Positions 11,219 through 22,147 of a stretch of DNA of 64,000 nt are shown here, in pieces. The DNA is taken from positions 3,345,272 to 3,409,271 of the forward strand of contig NZ_KZ614149.1 of NCBI RefSeq assembly GCF_002886255.1. Direction: 5' to 3'. Positions within the stretch are counted from its first letter, which is position 1. Each line of letters starts with the position of its first letter. This DNA comes from Alteribacillus bidgolensis (GTDB lineage Bacteria; Bacillota; Bacilli; Bacillales; Marinococcaceae). Below the pieces are notes generated by a model. The model was not told the DNA's origin, did not search any database, and saw nothing but the letters and a program-made list of their open reading frames with translations. A program made the position numbers and the translations under genes.

Positions 11219-12292
11219 ATGCTAGATAAACAACGTGACTCATTCATTCGAGAAGTACTGCATTTCGTTGCCCCCGGCACCCCCCTTCGTGATGGTATAG
11301 ATAACGTTTTGCGGGCTAACACGGGTGGTTTGATCGTTCTTGGATATTCAGAAAAAATAAAAAGTATAGTGGACGGTGGTTTTTTTATTAATTGCCCTTT
11401 TACCCCAGCTTATTTGTATGAACTAGCAAAGATGGACGGGGCCATTATTTTAAGTGAAAAAGGCGAGCGTATCCTTTATGCGAATACACAGCTCGTTCCT
11501 GATAACACCATTGTTTCCAACGAGACAGGAATACGGCATCGTACAGCTGAAAGAGTTGCTAAACAAACAGGAAATCTTGTCATTTCTATTTCACAGCGTC
11601 GTCAAGTTATTACTTTGTACAAAGGTGCATACCGATACTCCCTCAAAGATATGGAAATGATTTTAACGAAAGCAAATCAGGCCGTACAAACCCTCGAAAA
11701 GTACAAAGCGGTGCTTGATCAGAGCTTGACCAATCTGGGGGCGCTGGAATTTGAAGAGCTGGTTACTTTCCAGGAAGTGGCACAAGTCATTCACCGAATT
11801 GAACTGGTTATGCGAATAAAATATGAAATCTTAAACTACGTGATGGAATTGGGAAATGAAGGTCGTTTAATAGCAATGCAGCTCAATGAATTAGTTTCTA
11901 ACTTAGAAGAGGAGACGTACCATTTAATAAAAGATTATATTGCAGATGCCAGTATCGACCCAGAAGCCATTAATCAAAAGTTAAAACAAATGACAAATGA
12001 AGAACTTATGGATGACACCGTTATTATGAGATTGCTTGGTTATTCTCAACGAACCAATTCTTACGAGCAGTCTGTTTCTCCAAGAGGGTATAGAATATTG
12101 CATAAAATTCAGCGGCTGCCAGCTGGAATAATTAACAACTTGATTCATCGGTTTGAAAACTTAGGAGGAATAATGAAAGCTTCTATTGAAGAACTTGATG
12201 AAGTTCAGGGAATAGGCAGAACCCGTGCAAAAAAGATAAAAGAAGGACTGAGCCGTATTCAGGAACAGTTATTTATTGACCGGCATATATAG
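11219..12292 (+). CDS. disA: DisA, DNA-scanning diadenylate cyclase
   Basis: A 357-residue enzyme making cyclic di-AMP from two ATP and reporting DNA integrity before sporulation. The N-terminal DAC domain has the catalytic 'DGA' motif ('[10 protein letters not shown]', near residue 75) and 'RHR' ('GIRHRTAER', near 108). A helical linker follows, then a C-terminal helix-hairpin-helix DNA-binding domain ('[16 protein letters not shown]', near 330). Start ATG follows 'aaaggaggaaa'. It is probably cotranscribed with radA. Confidence 0.97.
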   Translation: MLDKQRDSFIREVLHFVAPGTPLRDGIDNVLRANTGGLIVLGYSEKIKSIVDGGFFINCPFTPAYLYELAKMDGAIILSEKGERILYANTQLVPDNTIVSNETGIRHRTAERVAKQTGNLVISISQRRQVITLYKGAYRYSLKDMEMILTKANQAVQTLEKYKAVLDQSLTNLGALEFEELVTFQEVAQVIHRIELVMRIKYEILNYVMELGNEGRLIAMQLNELVSNLEEETYHLIKDYIADASIDPEAINQKLKQMTNEELMDDTVIMRLLGYSQRTNSYEQSVSPRGYRILHKIQRLPAGIINNLIHRFENLGGIMKASIEELDEVQGIGRTRAKKIKEGLSRIQEQLFIDRHI

Positions 12293-12504
12293 ATTACATC
12301 TGACCTCTCTCCAAAAAAAGTGATTGACGTTACAATTTGTTCACGATACAATGAAAATTTATTAAAAACTATGACAATCCCGTAAAAATTTGCTACATTA
12401 ATAATAAACGTTCCCATAAAAAGTAAATTATTGGGTGATTGAAGTTTCATAGGTTTTAAAATAAAGTATTTGTCTATAATAGAGAAAAGGAGGTGCATGT
12501 TAAG

Positions 12505-13596
12505 GTGTTAAAAAGGATAGTACAATTGTTTTTTATACTTGCCGGGGCTACACTCGGATTTATTTTTATACCGGAATTTATTACCTTATTGGATTATAGC
12601 TCATTTCCTGAGTGGCTCGGTAATCCTTATGTCGGCGGTCTTATCGGCGCGGTTATTCTCTTTTTGTCGACATTCTGGTTTGCAGATTATATCGTGAATG
12701 GCATGAGAGTACTAGAAGAAATGATTGTTAAAGCACCAGTGACAGACGTATTATTTGGTACACTTGGATTAGTTTTTGGATTACTTGTTGCTTTTCTTAT
12801 CGGTATTCCTTTAAACTCCGTAGATTTTCCGGTAATCAGTTCCGTCTTGCCTATTTTCATCACATTTTTTCTTGGCTATTTTGGCTTCCAGGTAGGGTTT
12901 AAAAAACGAGATGAACTTATGAATTTATTTCCAGCAAGCCGTGTTGCAGCTAAAAAAAGGGAAGAAACGGGGCAAATTTCAAACCAATCCAAAGTAAAGA
13001 TTCTTGATACTAGTGTAATTATTGATGGACGTATTGCAGATGTTTGCCAGACTGGTTTTCTTGAAGGTACTTTAGTTATACCGGAATTTGTATTAGAAGA
13101 ACTCCAACATATTGCTGACTCTTCTGATGTTTTGAAACGAAACCGAGGACGCCGGGGACTTGATATTTTAAACCGCATTCAAAAGGAATTGGCTGTGGAA
13201 GTTGAAATTTACGAAGGAGACTTTGAAGACATACAAGAAGTTGACAGTAAGTTGGTGAAGCTGGCCAAGGTTAGACAAGGAATGGTCGTAACCAACGATT
13301 TTAATCTTAATAAAGTTTGTGATCTGCAAGGTGTAGAAGTCCTAAACATTAATGACCTTGCCAATGCTGTTAAGCCCGTCGTTTTGCCAGGCGAAGAAAT
13401 GAATGTCCAAGTAATAAAAGATGGAAAAGAGCAAAACCAAGGAGTTGCCTACCTTGATGACGGTACAATGATCGTCGTCGAAGGCGGACGTGATTATATA
13501 GGTGAAACGATTGAAGTTGTGGTAACAAGTGTTTTGCAAACAAGTGCTGGACGAATGATTTTTGCAAAACCTAAGTTAATGGAGAAAGCACTTTAA
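12505..13596 (+). CDS. yacL: YacL-type PIN/TRAM domain membrane protein
   Basis: A 363-residue protein. Four hydrophobic segments in the first ~130 residues are followed by a PIN domain (about 165-280; acidic residues in '[11 protein letters not shown]' and '[10 protein letters not shown]') and a TRAM domain at the C terminus. PIN domains are usually RNases; TRAM domains bind RNA; the substrate of this family is not established here. The GTG at 12505 is chosen over the frame's first GTG at 12493, because the 'aaaggaggtg' site (12487-12495) overlaps the latter. A terminator follows. Confidence 0.93.
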   Translation: MLKRIVQLFFILAGATLGFIFIPEFITLLDYSSFPEWLGNPYVGGLIGAVILFLSTFWFADYIVNGMRVLEEMIVKAPVTDVLFGTLGLVFGLLVAFLIGIPLNSVDFPVISSVLPIFITFFLGYFGFQVGFKKRDELMNLFPASRVAAKKREETGQISNQSKVKILDTSVIIDGRIADVCQTGFLEGTLVIPEFVLEELQHIADSSDVLKRNRGRRGLDILNRIQKELAVEVEIYEGDFEDIQEVDSKLVKLAKVRQGMVVTNDFNLNKVCDLQGVEVLNINDLANAVKPVVLPGEEMNVQVIKDGKEQNQGVAYLDDGTMIVVEGGRDYIGETIEVVVTSVLQTSAGRMIFAKPKLMEKAL

Positions 13597-13608
13597 TTTA
13601 TATACGGA

Positions 13609-13657
13609 AATGCCTCTGTCGGGTGGTTTTTTAAACCGGTTCACAGAGGCATTCTTT
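13609..13657 (+). terminator. Terminator after yacL
   Basis: An 11-bp stem 'aatgcctctgt' (13609-13619) and 'acagaggcatt' (13643-13653) encloses a loop and is followed by 'cttttg'. Confidence 0.8.
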
Positions 13658-13704
13658 TGTGAAATCTCATCAACAATTGGTGAAAAGATGTGGTGGATAA
13701 GTCA

Positions 13705-13734
13705 TTGCCTAGTACGATCTTTCAAGTGTATGAT
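13705..13734 (+). promoter_or_regulatory. Likely SigA promoter of ispD-ispF
   Basis: TTGCCT (13705-13710) and TATGAT (13729-13734) with an 18-base spacer, 44 bases before the ispD start and after a terminator. Confidence 0.6.
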
Positions 13735-13778
13735 AATAAGAGCCTGAAAAATGACTGAAATTACATTGGAGAGGTAAT

Positions 13779-14468
13779 ATGAATTACGATGTAGTTATAC
13801 CCGCAGCCGGGCAAGGTAAACGAATGCAGGCGGGCTGTAATAAACAATTTTTAATGCTTGAAAAAAAGCCTGTGATTATTCATACCGTTTCTATTTTTGA
13901 TAATGACCCTTGGTGTGAGCGGATTATTATCGCAGCTAATAGCAATGAGATCAATGCAATGGAACGTTTGATGAAAGATTGGAATATTAAAAAGGTAAAG
14001 GCTATTGTAGCGGGCGGTCGGGAAAGGCAGGACAGTGTGTTTAAAGGTTTAAAACAGCTGAATTCCTCCAGTCTGGTTCTCATTCATGACGGCGCTCGTC
14101 CCTTTATTACAAAAGAACAAATTCATTCTTTAGCCGAGAAAGCCAACACAGACGGAGCGGCTGTATTGGGTGTGAAAATGAAAGATACCGTAAAAAAAGT
14201 AAAAGATGGGCTTGTTCTAGAAACGATAGAACGTTCTAGTGTATGGTCTGTGCAGACACCCCAAGCTTTTCAATTTCCTATTATTTTTGATGCTTACAAG
14301 AAGGCAGCAATGGATGGGTATGCTGGAACAGATGACACTAGTTTAGTAGAGCGGTTAGGCTTTCCGATACATATGGTTGAAGGCAGCTACGATAACATAA
14401 AATTAACCACTCCAGAAGACATGACAGTAGCTCGAGCTATCTTAAATAAACGAAAGGAGGAGGCATAA
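13779..14468 (+). CDS. ispD: IspD, 2-C-methyl-D-erythritol 4-phosphate cytidylyltransferase
   Basis: The 229-residue enzyme joins CTP and methylerythritol phosphate in the MEP isoprenoid pathway. The N-terminal nucleotide-binding loop 'PAAGQGKRM' (residue ~7), '[10 protein letters not shown]' near 76 and 'HDGARPF' near 105 are typical. The ATG follows 'ggagaggt'. The stop is 2 bp before ispF, whose product acts two steps later in the pathway. Confidence 0.96.
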   Translation: MNYDVVIPAAGQGKRMQAGCNKQFLMLEKKPVIIHTVSIFDNDPWCERIIIAANSNEINAMERLMKDWNIKKVKAIVAGGRERQDSVFKGLKQLNSSSLVLIHDGARPFITKEQIHSLAEKANTDGAAVLGVKMKDTVKKVKDGLVLETIERSSVWSVQTPQAFQFPIIFDAYKKAAMDGYAGTDDTSLVERLGFPIHMVEGSYDNIKLTTPEDMTVARAILNKRKEEA

Positions 14469-14470
14469 GA

Positions 14471-14944
14471 GTGAGAATAGGACATGGATTTGATGTACAT
14501 CAGCTTTCAGAGAACCGCCCGCTTATTATCGGCGGTGTGAATATTCCTCATAGTAAAGGCTTAATCGGTCATTCTGATGCAGATGTTTTACTTCATGCAA
14601 TATCAGATGCCTTGCTCGGTGCAGTAGGGGAAGGTGACATCGGCAAACATTTTCCTGATACAGACCCGGCCTTTAAAGGTGCAGACTCCGCAAAGTTGAT
14701 GAAACATGTTTATCAACTAGTTGATGAAAAAGGCTATTACATAGGGAACGTAGACTGTACGATTATGGCAGAAAAGCCAAAGTTGGCTCCTTATATTAAG
14801 GAGATGCAGTCCACAATAGCAAGCATTTTTGAAATAGAACAAGCTCAAGTAAATGTAAAAGCTACTACAACAGAGAAGCTGGGATTTACAGGAAGAGAAG
14901 AGGGTATTGCCGCTCATGCTGTAGTATTACTGCAGCCATTATAG
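14471..14944 (+). CDS. ispF: IspF, 2-C-methyl-D-erythritol 2,4-cyclodiphosphate synthase
   Basis: The 157-residue zinc enzyme forms the cyclic diphosphate of the MEP pathway. The metal ligands are visible: Asp and His of 'GFDVHQL' (residues 6-11) and the His of '[11 protein letters not shown]' (near 42). The start is GTG, preceded by 'aaaggaggag' inside the end of ispD. Confidence 0.96.
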   Translation: MRIGHGFDVHQLSENRPLIIGGVNIPHSKGLIGHSDADVLLHAISDALLGAVGEGDIGKHFPDTDPAFKGADSAKLMKHVYQLVDEKGYYIGNVDCTIMAEKPKLAPYIKEMQSTIASIFEIEQAQVNVKATTTEKLGFTGREEGIAAHAVVLLQPL

Positions 14945-15067
14945 TAATTTTATTCTTCTTTAATTGGTGGTAAAATAGGAAAAGTATTTATACACAACGT
15001 TAGGTATATCTAAAAAATAAAACAAACTAAATCTGATAAAATATTGAGAAATGGAAGGTGTAGAAAC

Positions 15068-16528
15068 ATGAGCAATGAAGTACGAGTACGTTTTGCTCCT
15101 AGTCCAACTGGACATCTTCACATAGGAGGCGCACGTTCTGCTCTTTTTAATTATCTTTTTGCAAGAAGTCAAGGCGGAAAATTTATTATTAGAATTGAAG
15201 ATACCGATCAAGCAAGAAATGTTGAGGACGCTACAGAAAAACTAATAAACAGCATGAAGTGGCTCGGTGTCGATTGGGATGAGAGTGTGGATATTGGCGG
15301 ACCTTATGGACCGTATCGTTCCATGGAACGGCTTGAAATATACAAAGAGTATATTCAGCAGCTTCTAGATGAAGGTAAAGCATACTATGACTATATGACA
15401 GAAGAAGAATTAGAAAAAGAACGGGAAGAACAGCTTGCACGAGGCGAAGCTCCAAAGTACAGCGGGCGGGACCGTGACCTGACAGAGGAGCAGCGGAAAG
15501 CGTATGAAGCGAAAGGGATTAAGCCCGTTATTCGTTTTCGTGTGCCGGAAAATCAACAAGTCCTCATCGAAGATGCTGTACGTGGAGAAGTAACTTTTGA
15601 AACGGATGACATTGGAGATTTTGTTATTGCTCGTAAGGATGGTATTCCTACGTATAACTTCGCTGTGGTAGTAGATGATCATTTGATGAAAATTTCTCAT
15701 GTCATTAGGGGAGAGGAGCACTTGTCTAATGCTCCGCGTCAGGCTCTTGTATTTGAAGCACTTGGCTGGGAGAAGCCGATGTTTGCCCATGCCTCTCTTA
15801 TTTTAAATCCAGACCGCCAAAAAATGAGTAAGCGTGACGAGTCTATTATTCAATTTGTAGAACAGTATAAAGAGCTCGGTTATCTTCCAGAAGCAATTGT
15901 TAACTTCCTTGCTTTATTAGGCTGGTCTCCAGTGGGCGAAGAAGAAATTTTTTCATTAGAAGAACTAGCATCTCAATTTAGTTTGGAACGTGTCTCTAAA
16001 GCTCCGGCCGTTTTTGATACCGATAAGCTCGCATGGATGAATAATCAATATGTGAAAGAAGCAGATATTGAGCGGTTGACACAACTGGCTGTTCCACACC
16101 TTCAGAAAGAAGGAAAACTCCCAAGTGAACTGTCAGAAGAGCAATATGAATGGGCTAAAAAGCTGGTAGCATTATATCAGGAACAAATGCATTATGCTGC
16201 AGAGATAACAGACTTAACCGAACTGTTCTTTAAGAAAGAAATAGAGTATAATGAAGAAGCGAAAGAAGTACTTAACGGTGAACAAGTTGCACAAGTTTTA
16301 GAGCAATTTTCTAAAGAATTGGACGGCCTTGAAAACTTTGAGCCGGATGAGATTAAAGCTGCAACAAAAGCAACACAAAAAGAAACAGGGCAAAAAGGAA
16401 AAAAATTATTTATGCCTATCCGAGTTGCTGTTACAGGTCAAACGCATGGACCTGAACTTCCTCACGCTATTTCTTTATTAGGTAAAGAAGTCGTACAAAC
16501 ACGGCTTCAACAAGCTATTAAACAATAA
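15068..16528 (+). CDS. gltX: GltX, glutamyl-tRNA synthetase
   Basis: A 486-residue class I tRNA synthetase charging tRNA-Glu (and tRNA-Gln in Bacillaceae, followed by amidation). The HIGH-type motif '[10 protein letters not shown]' is near residue 18 and the KMSKS-type motif 'KMSKRD' near 255. The C-terminal half is the anticodon-binding domain. The frame opens at a TTG at 15044, but the ATG at 15068 gives the standard '[15 protein letters not shown]' start and lies 7 bases after 'ggaaggtg'. Confidence 0.97.
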   Translation: MSNEVRVRFAPSPTGHLHIGGARSALFNYLFARSQGGKFIIRIEDTDQARNVEDATEKLINSMKWLGVDWDESVDIGGPYGPYRSMERLEIYKEYIQQLLDEGKAYYDYMTEEELEKEREEQLARGEAPKYSGRDRDLTEEQRKAYEAKGIKPVIRFRVPENQQVLIEDAVRGEVTFETDDIGDFVIARKDGIPTYNFAVVVDDHLMKISHVIRGEEHLSNAPRQALVFEALGWEKPMFAHASLILNPDRQKMSKRDESIIQFVEQYKELGYLPEAIVNFLALLGWSPVGEEEIFSLEELASQFSLERVSKAPAVFDTDKLAWMNNQYVKEADIERLTQLAVPHLQKEGKLPSELSEEQYEWAKKLVALYQEQMHYAAEITDLTELFFKKEIEYNEEAKEVLNGEQVAQVLEQFSKELDGLENFEPDEIKAATKATQKETGQKGKKLFMPIRVAVTGQTHGPELPHAISLLGKEVVQTRLQQAIKQ

Positions 16529-16550
16529 AAACAGAATTAAATAAGAAAAA

Positions 16551-16806
16551 AGCATTGAAGGGAAAAAGTAGGAATGTCAATTTCTGTACAGAGAGAATCA
16601 CGCTGCTGAAAGTGATTTCAGAAATCATTCTGAACATGCATCCCTGAGCCTTCTGTTGAATAAAGTAGGCAGAAGCGGCAGACATCCGTTACATGTTTAA
16701 GGGGAAAGGCAGTATATACATGCTTCTTATCTGCTGCCTTTAAACAGAGTGGAACCGCGCCATAAAAGCGTCTCTGTGCAAAACAAGCACAGGGATGCTT
16801 TTTTAG
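16551..16806 (+). promoter_or_regulatory. T-box riboswitch specific for cysteine, upstream of cysE-cysS
   Basis: The gltX-cysE gap holds a full T-box leader. Stem I is closed by GAAGG (16557-16561) and CCTTC (16649-16653) and contains an 'agta' motif at 16567. The specifier codon in 'gaacatgcatcc' is TGC (16637-16639), which is Cys. The T-box sequence 'agagtggaaccgcg' is at 16746-16759. A terminator hairpin ('gcgtctctgtgc' with 'gcacagggatgc') and T-run end at 16805. Uncharged tRNA-Cys should stabilise the antiterminator and turn on cysE, cysS and the genes behind them. Confidence 0.95.
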
Positions 16807-16913
16807 TTATTGTAAAAAGTTTAAAAGCTAAAGGTTTTACGCGGCTAATACAATTCGTAGTATCACTCAAAAACAGTCGCTTTTGGGAGGATAGAGGAGA
16901 GGAGAGAAGTAAT

Positions 16914-17579
16914 ATGTTAAAGACATTTAAAAACGATATAGATGTTGTCTTTGACCAGGATCCAGCTGCTAGAAGCAGAATGGAAGTAGTATTGACCTAT
17001 GCAGGTGTGCATGCGATTTGGTCACACCGAGTAGCTCATTGGCTTTGGAAGAAAAAAATGTATTTTTTAGGAAGGCTTCTTTCCCAAATAAGCCGTTTTT
17101 TTACAGGTATTGAAATTCACCCGGGTGCTGTAATAGGCGAGCGTCTTTTCATTGACCACGGTATGGGAGTGGTAATTGGAGAAACCTGTGAAATAGGGGA
17201 TAACGTTACCATTTATCAAGGAGTAACACTTGGAGGTACAGGGAAAGAAAAAGGGAAACGCCATCCAACCGTAGAGGACAATGTGCTTATCGCTACAGGA
17301 GCTAAAATTCTTGGCTCAATGACAATTGGAAAATACTCAAGGATTGGGGCAGGCTCTGTCGTTTTAAACGAAGTTCCTCCCAATTCAACGGTAGTTGGTA
17401 TTCCAGCAAAAGTAGTTGTCCAAGATGGTGTGAAGGTGAAAAAAGATGAGCTTGCCCATCATATACTTCCTGATCCGGTTGCCGATAAGTTTAAGGAACT
17501 TGAAAAAGAAATTTCAGAGCTCAAAAAAGAATTAGACGCATATAAAGATAACAAAACTGACGGAAGGACCGATGAATAA
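16914..17579 (+). CDS. cysE: CysE, serine O-acetyltransferase
   Basis: The 221-residue enzyme makes O-acetylserine, the first step of cysteine synthesis. A helical N-terminal part is followed by left-handed beta-helix hexapeptide repeats ('[20 protein letters not shown]' region, residues ~68-150) with the catalytic 'DHG'. The open frame runs upstream through the T-box to 16749; the real start is the ATG at 16914 after 'gaggagaggagag', giving the family N terminus. The stop overlaps cysS in TAATG. Regulation is by the cysteine T-box. Confidence 0.96.
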   Translation: MLKTFKNDIDVVFDQDPAARSRMEVVLTYAGVHAIWSHRVAHWLWKKKMYFLGRLLSQISRFFTGIEIHPGAVIGERLFIDHGMGVVIGETCEIGDNVTIYQGVTLGGTGKEKGKRHPTVEDNVLIATGAKILGSMTIGKYSRIGAGSVVLNEVPPNSTVVGIPAKVVVQDGVKVKKDELAHHILPDPVADKFKELEKEISELKKELDAYKDNKTDGRTDE

Positions 17580-18976
17580 TGGCCATAAAATTATATAATA
17601 CATTGGCTAGAAAAAAAGAAGAATTGAAACCTCTTCAAGATGGAAAAGTGACGATGTATGTATGCGGGCCAACAGTGTATAACTATATACACATCGGAAA
17701 TGCCCGCCCTGCTATTGTTTTTGACATGATCAGAAAATATTTAGAATACAGGGGCTATCATGTGCACTTCATTTCTAACTTTACCGATGTGGACGATAAA
17801 ATCATTAATGCTGCAAAGGAATTAAAAGAAGAAGTTCCCGTATTAGCTGAACGTTTCATCGAAGCTTATTTCGAAGACACCGGTGCACTTGGAGTGAAAA
17901 AAGCTGATATACATCCGAGAGTAACCGAAACAATGCCTGATATTATTTCCTTTATAAAAGCATTAATGGAAAAAGGCTATGCTTATGAAGCAGAAGGCGA
18001 TGTATATTTTGAAACAAAATCTTTCAAAGAATACGGCAAGCTTTCTTCCCAATCCATTAATGATTTACAAATGGGAGCACGGATTGAAATTGGCGAAAAG
18101 AAAAAGGATCCACTGGATTTTGTGCTTTGGAAGAAAGCAAAAGAAGGTGAAATTTCTTGGGATAGTCCATGGGGAAAAGGTAGACCAGGATGGCACATTG
18201 AATGCTCTGCGATGGTAAAAAAATATCTTGGCGATACCATTGACATTCATGCAGGCGGACAGGATTTGGCTTTTCCGCATCATGAAAATGAGATTGCTCA
18301 ATCAGAAGCATTGAATAATAAGCAAATGGCTAAGTATTGGCTGCATAATGGATATATTCAAATAAATAACGAAAAAATGTCGAAATCACTCGGAAATTTT
18401 GTATTAGTGCATGACATTATTCAAAAGCATCGCCCTGAGGTTATACGTTTTTTTATGCTGCAGTCTCACTATCGCAGTCCGCTTAATTTTAGCGAAGAAT
18501 TGTTAGAAAGCGCGAAAAGCAGTCTTGAGCGTATTCATACAACGACAAATAACTTGAAACACCGGTTCAATGAGAGCGCTGATTTTGGTGAAGAAAGTGA
18601 TTGGATCGACACGGTTCGACAGCATAAAGAAGCGTTTATTAGGGAAATGGATGATGATTTTAACAGTGCAAATGGAATTAGTGTACTTTTTGATTTAGTA
18701 AAAGATGCTAATCGTTATCTTCAAAAAAACCATTCGTCCAAACGGGTGATGCAAACATTTTTGGATGTTATTCGTGAAATTGGCGGGGTTCTTGATATTC
18801 CAGTCGAAGCTGAAGAGGAAATATTGGATGAGGAAATCGAACGTTTGATTGAGGAAAGAAACCAAGCAAGAAAAGAAAGAAATTTTGCTCGGGCTGATGA
18901 AATTAGAGACTCATTAAAAGAACAAGGCATTATTTTAGAAGATACTTCACAAGGAACACGATGGAAGAGAGAGTAG
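17579..18976 (+). CDS. cysS: CysS, cysteinyl-tRNA synthetase
   Basis: A 465-residue class I synthetase charging tRNA-Cys. The HIGH motif appears as 'YIHIGNARP' (near residue 37) and KMSKS as 'KMSKSLGN' (near 267). Zinc ligands are the Cys of 'YVCGPTVYN' (residue 29), the Cys of 'HIECSAM' near 209, and the '[13 protein letters not shown]' histidine and glutamate. Coupled to cysE by TAATG and overlapped by mrnC at its 3' end. Confidence 0.97.
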   Translation: MAIKLYNTLARKKEELKPLQDGKVTMYVCGPTVYNYIHIGNARPAIVFDMIRKYLEYRGYHVHFISNFTDVDDKIINAAKELKEEVPVLAERFIEAYFEDTGALGVKKADIHPRVTETMPDIISFIKALMEKGYAYEAEGDVYFETKSFKEYGKLSSQSINDLQMGARIEIGEKKKDPLDFVLWKKAKEGEISWDSPWGKGRPGWHIECSAMVKKYLGDTIDIHAGGQDLAFPHHENEIAQSEALNNKQMAKYWLHNGYIQINNEKMSKSLGNFVLVHDIIQKHRPEVIRFFMLQSHYRSPLNFSEELLESAKSSLERIHTTTNNLKHRFNESADFGEESDWIDTVRQHKEAFIREMDDDFNSANGISVLFDLVKDANRYLQKNHSSKRVMQTFLDVIREIGGVLDIPVEAEEEILDEEIERLIEERNQARKERNFARADEIRDSLKEQGIILEDTSQGTRWKRE

Positions 18977-19404
18977 ACAATATGATAGGAAAGCTAGAAG
19001 GAGATAAAGTGGACGCTAAACAATTGAATGCTCTGGCGCTAGCTTATATAGGAGATACAGTTTATGACCTTTATATAAGGCATTACCTCATTGCGTCAGG
19101 ACGGGTGAGACCTCACCTATTACATCGAACCTCTACATCTTTTGTGTCTGCTTCAGCTCAAGCAGCAGTTATGTTTGAAATTCTTGATAAACAACTCCTC
19201 ACAAAAGAGGAAGAATCGGTGGCTCGTCGAGGAAGAAATGCAAAATCAGGAACGGTACCAAAAAATACCGACCAAAACACTTATCGTTACAGTACTGCTT
19301 TTGAAGCTTTATTAGGCTATTTGTATTTTCTAGGTAGAGAAGAAAGAATAGAGCATCTGGTCACATTTGCCATTGAAACAATTGAAAGGAGTGAAAAGGA
19401 ATGA
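18961..19404 (+). CDS. mrnC: MrnC, Mini-ribonuclease III
   Basis: A 147-residue RNase III catalytic domain without a double-stranded RNA-binding domain. It matures the ends of 23S rRNA in Bacillus. '[15 protein letters not shown]' near residue 24 is the signature with catalytic acids, and '[10 protein letters not shown]' near 117 carries the second acidic site. The start overlaps the end of cysS by 16 bases; 'aagga' lies just upstream. It overlaps rlmB by 4 bases. Confidence 0.94.
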   Translation: MEERVDNMIGKLEGDKVDAKQLNALALAYIGDTVYDLYIRHYLIASGRVRPHLLHRTSTSFVSASAQAAVMFEILDKQLLTKEEESVARRGRNAKSGTVPKNTDQNTYRYSTAFEALLGYLYFLGREERIEHLVTFAIETIERSEKE

Positions 19405-20150
19405 AAGAAGAGTGGATTTCTGGAAAAAATCCAGTACTAGAAGCAATACGTTCTGAACGATCGATCAATAAAGTTTGGATAGCAGAAGGTGCTGGAAAAG
19501 GGCAAATGAAACAAATTTACCAGACTGCTAAAGAAAATAATATCATTGTTCAGCAAGCCCCTAGAAAGAAGTTAGATGAGCTTTCTGGTACTTCTCGCCA
19601 CCAAGGTGTTGTTGCTTCAGTGGCAGCATATCGTTATGCAGAACTAGAAGATATACTTGAAAAAGCAGCCGATTTGCAAGAAGATCCTTTCTGTATTTTA
19701 TTAGATGAAATAGCTGATCCTCATAACCTTGGCTCCATTTTAAGAACAGCAGATGCTGCAGGAGCTCATGGAGTCATCATTCCTAAAAGAAGATCTGTGG
19801 GCTTAACTCAGTCTGTTGCTAAATCTTCTACAGGCGCTATAGAACATGTACCTGTCGCTAGAGTTACCAACATGTCTCGGACAATGGATGAGTTAAAAAA
19901 ACGAGGATTGTGGCTTGCGGGTACTGATGCTTCGGGAAAAGAAGATTTCAGAGAATGGAATGCTGATATGCCGCTTGGGCTAGTTATTGGGAGTGAGGGC
20001 AAAGGGATGAGCCGTTTAGTAAAAGAAAAGTGTGATTTCTTATTAAAAATCCCGATGAAAGGACATGTTACATCCTTGAATGCCTCTGTAGCTGCCAGTC
20101 TCCTAATGTATGAGGTATACAGGAAACGTCAGCCGATAGGAAGAAAATAA
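19401..20150 (+). CDS. rlmB: RlmB-type 23S rRNA 2'-O-ribose methyltransferase (SpoU family)
   Basis: A 249-residue SPOUT-class protein, equal in length to B. subtilis YacO. The N-terminal substrate-binding domain ('[11 protein letters not shown]') precedes the catalytic knot with motif 1 '[20 protein letters not shown]' (near residue 100), motif 2 '[14 protein letters not shown]' (near 195) and motif 3 '[16 protein letters not shown]' (near 215). The ATGA overlap with mrnC indicates coupling. Confidence 0.94.
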   Translation: MKEEWISGKNPVLEAIRSERSINKVWIAEGAGKGQMKQIYQTAKENNIIVQQAPRKKLDELSGTSRHQGVVASVAAYRYAELEDILEKAADLQEDPFCILLDEIADPHNLGSILRTADAAGAHGVIIPKRRSVGLTQSVAKSSTGAIEHVPVARVTNMSRTMDELKKRGLWLAGTDASGKEDFREWNADMPLGLVIGSEGKGMSRLVKEKCDFLLKIPMKGHVTSLNASVAASLLMYEVYRKRQPIGRK

Positions 20151-20151
20151 C

Positions 20152-20664
20152 ATGAAAGATATACTGTTAGTAGATGGTTATAACATGATTGGGGACTGGC
20201 CGGAATTAAAAAAATTAAGAGATAAAAGTTTAGCAGAAGCTCGTGATCGCTTGGTTGAAAAAATGGCAGAATATCAAGCCTACAAAGGATGGGAAGTTAA
20301 AATCATTTTTGATGCCCATATGGTTCCTGGTGTAGGACGTAAATACAACAATTATCTCGTAGATATAATTTATACTCGAGAAAAAGAAACGGCCGATGAA
20401 AGAATCGAAAAACTGGTCGGAGAATTAAAAAACATAGAGACGCGGGTGCATGTTGCAACGTCTGACTATGCTGAGCAATCAGTTACTTTTGGAAGCGGAG
20501 CACTGCGGAAATCTGCACGGGAACTTCGGGTAGAAATGGAAGTTGTCGAACAAAACATTTCACGCGAGGTAAAAGAGCAAAGTAAGCATGATAATTTGTC
20601 GAATTTTCCGCTCACTGAGGAAGTTGCTGAAATTTTTGACAAATGGCGTCGAGGCGACCGCTGA
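20152..20664 (+). CDS. rae1: Rae1 (YacP), ribosome-associated A-site endoribonuclease
   Basis: A 170-residue NYN/PIN-like nuclease. 'ILLVDGYNMIGDWP' at the N terminus and 'VATSDYAEQS' near residue 102 give the conserved acidic residues. In B. subtilis the protein enters the ribosomal A site and cuts certain mRNAs. It follows rlmB by one base, making it the last gene of the T-box-controlled group before the sigH promoter. Confidence 0.93.
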   Translation: MKDILLVDGYNMIGDWPELKKLRDKSLAEARDRLVEKMAEYQAYKGWEVKIIFDAHMVPGVGRKYNNYLVDIIYTREKETADERIEKLVGELKNIETRVHVATSDYAEQSVTFGSGALRKSARELRVEMEVVEQNISREVKEQSKHDNLSNFPLTEEVAEIFDKWRRGDR

Positions 20665-20668
20665 GCTG

Positions 20669-20698
20669 TTGACGCTTGAATCAAAGGTGCTATATAAT
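20669..20698 (+). promoter_or_regulatory. Promoter of sigH
   Basis: TTGACG (20669-20674) and a perfect TATAAT (20693-20698) with an 18-base spacer. The boxes look like SigA, 43 bases before the sigH start. Confidence 0.75.
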
Positions 20699-20740
20699 TA
20701 GGCTATATTCATACAATCAGTCGAGGGCGGAGGGATTGTA

Positions 20741-21391
20741 TTGGGTTTAGACCTCAAAGAAACGGAACACCAGTACTTTGATAAAGCAGAAGATGAATTA
20801 TTAGTTGAAAAAGTGCGTTCAGGAGATAGTGCTGCATTAGAGTTCCTGATTAATAAGTACAAGAACTTTGTCCGGGCAAAAGCCAGGTCATATTTTCTTA
20901 TTGGCGGTGACCATGAAGATATTGTACAAGAAGGCATGATTGGATTATATAAAGCAATTAGGGATTTTAATGGAGACAAGTTATCGTCTTTTAGAGCTTT
21001 TGCCGAACTGTGTATTACAAGACAAATTATTACAGCTATAAAAACGGCAACCAGGCAGAAGCATATGCCATTGAACTCATATGTTTCCCTGGACAAGCCT
21101 CTTTATGATGAAGAATCAGAGCGAACTTTATTGGATGTGCTTTGCGGTTCGAAGGTTAGTGATCCAGAAGAATTGATTATTAATCAAGAAGAATTTGATG
21201 ATATAGAACTGAAAATTGGAGAAATACTCAGTGATCTTGAACAAAAAGTACTGAGGCTGTATTTGGACGGGAGGTCTTACCAGGAAATATCGGGTGAATT
21301 GAACCGCCATGTCAAATCGATCGACAATGCGCTTCAGCGTGTGAAGCGAAAATTGGAGAGGTGCGTGGAAGTCAAGGGTATCAGTTCATAA
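20741..21391 (+). CDS. sigH: SigH, RNA polymerase sigma-H factor
   Basis: A 216-residue sigma-70 family factor that directs transition-state and early sporulation genes. Region 2 spans 'NFVRAKARSYFLIGGDHEDIVQE' and 'CITRQIITAIKTATRQKH' (residues ~45-110). Region 4 contains 'LYLDGRSYQEI' and 'HVKSIDNALQRVKRKL' near the C terminus. The start is a TTG at 20741, 6 bases after 'ggaggg' (20729-20734), and gives an N terminus of family length. A weak terminator follows. Confidence 0.95.
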   Translation: MGLDLKETEHQYFDKAEDELLVEKVRSGDSAALEFLINKYKNFVRAKARSYFLIGGDHEDIVQEGMIGLYKAIRDFNGDKLSSFRAFAELCITRQIITAIKTATRQKHMPLNSYVSLDKPLYDEESERTLLDVLCGSKVSDPEELIINQEEFDDIELKIGEILSDLEQKVLRLYLDGRSYQEISGELNRHVKSIDNALQRVKRKLERCVEVKGISS

Positions 21392-21434
21392 TGAGGGGGA
21401 CCTTTTATTTTGGAACAATAAAGAAAGCGTTTTC

Positions 21435-21460
21435 AAGCATCCTGATCCGAGGGTGCTTTT
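21435..21460 (+). terminator. Probable terminator after sigH
   Basis: 'aagcatcc' (21435-21442) pairs with 'gggtgctt' (21451-21458), with one G-U pair, and is followed by a short T-run. Confidence 0.65.
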
Positions 21461-21797
21461 CTGCTTTTGGTTAATTAAGGCTTTATAGTAGATGATGTTG
21501 TGGTGTCTTCTTCGAAATCAGAAAGAAAGCGACCGTGGACAAATGGTACGTTTGTTATTATGAATGAATCACTCTGCACAATGAATCCGCTATAGAAATC
21601 GAGCAATATCCAACGTATTGGCACGTAATAGCTGAATAGATGTCCACTCAACCTTTTATAAGAGATATAGCAGAACAAATATCCGATCCGTAATGCAAAA
21701 GCAATGACTGACCAACTTTTGAGATAAACCCATCTTAGGAAATTTCTTTTAGCAACTTTTAAACAGAGGCCTAAATTAAACAGTGTTTTTGGTAAAA
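21461..21797. other. Intergenic stretch sigH-rpmG with an unsupported antisense frame
   Basis: No plus-strand gene is visible. The minus strand is open for 109 codons (21804 down to 21475) and would encode a hydrophobic, aromatic-rich product. Its only start codon is a GTG at 21804 with no ribosome binding site, and it overlaps the rpmG promoter. I do not recognise the sequence and do not call it a gene. Confidence 0.4.
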
Positions 21798-21826
21798 TTG
21801 ACACGGTTTTTTCAATGTGATAAGGT
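21798..21826 (+). promoter_or_regulatory. Promoter of rpmG-secE-nusG
   Basis: A perfect -35 TTGACA (21798-21803), a 17-base spacer, and TAAGGT (21821-21826) as a weak -10 box, 47 bases before the rpmG start. Confidence 0.6.
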
Positions 21827-21872
21827 AATTAAGCGTATGCAAAGGGAACCTGTCAAATTCAGGAGGTGCTCA

Positions 21873-22022
21873 ATGCGGAATAAAGTAGTACTAGCATGTA
21901 CGATTTGTTTATCAAGAAATTACACAAGTGAAAAGAATAAGCAAAAGCAACCCAACCGCATTGAGATGAAGAAGTTTTGCAAACACTGCAATGCGCATAC
22001 CCTTCATCGTGAAACAAAATAG
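21873..22022 (+). CDS. rpmG: 50S ribosomal protein L33 (zinc-binding form)
   Basis: A 49-residue protein. Two CxxC pairs ('CTIC' at residues 9-12 and 'CKHC' near 36-39) mark the zinc-binding paralogue. The frame is open further upstream, but the ATG at 21873 lies 7 bases after a strong 'aggaggtg' and gives the normal L33 length. Its place before secE matches the rpmGB position in B. subtilis. Confidence 0.95.
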   Translation: MRNKVVLACTICLSRNYTSEKNKQKQPNRIEMKKFCKHCNAHTLHRETK

Positions 22023-22147
22023 CAGCGGTTATTTTTTTATTCCTAAAAAATAGTAAAAACAACAGGTTTGTATTACTGGTATAGAGGAGAATCGTTTTTC
22101 TGCTGATCTTACATAAGTGGAATAGCGAACGGTTTGGAGGTGGCTGT

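Noticed and set aside
21475..21804. 109-codon minus-strand frame between sigH and rpmG encoding a hydrophobic peptide
   Set aside because: Its only start is a GTG without an SD, it overlaps the rpmG promoter, and I recognise no family. Codon use looks plausible, so a database search could revive it.
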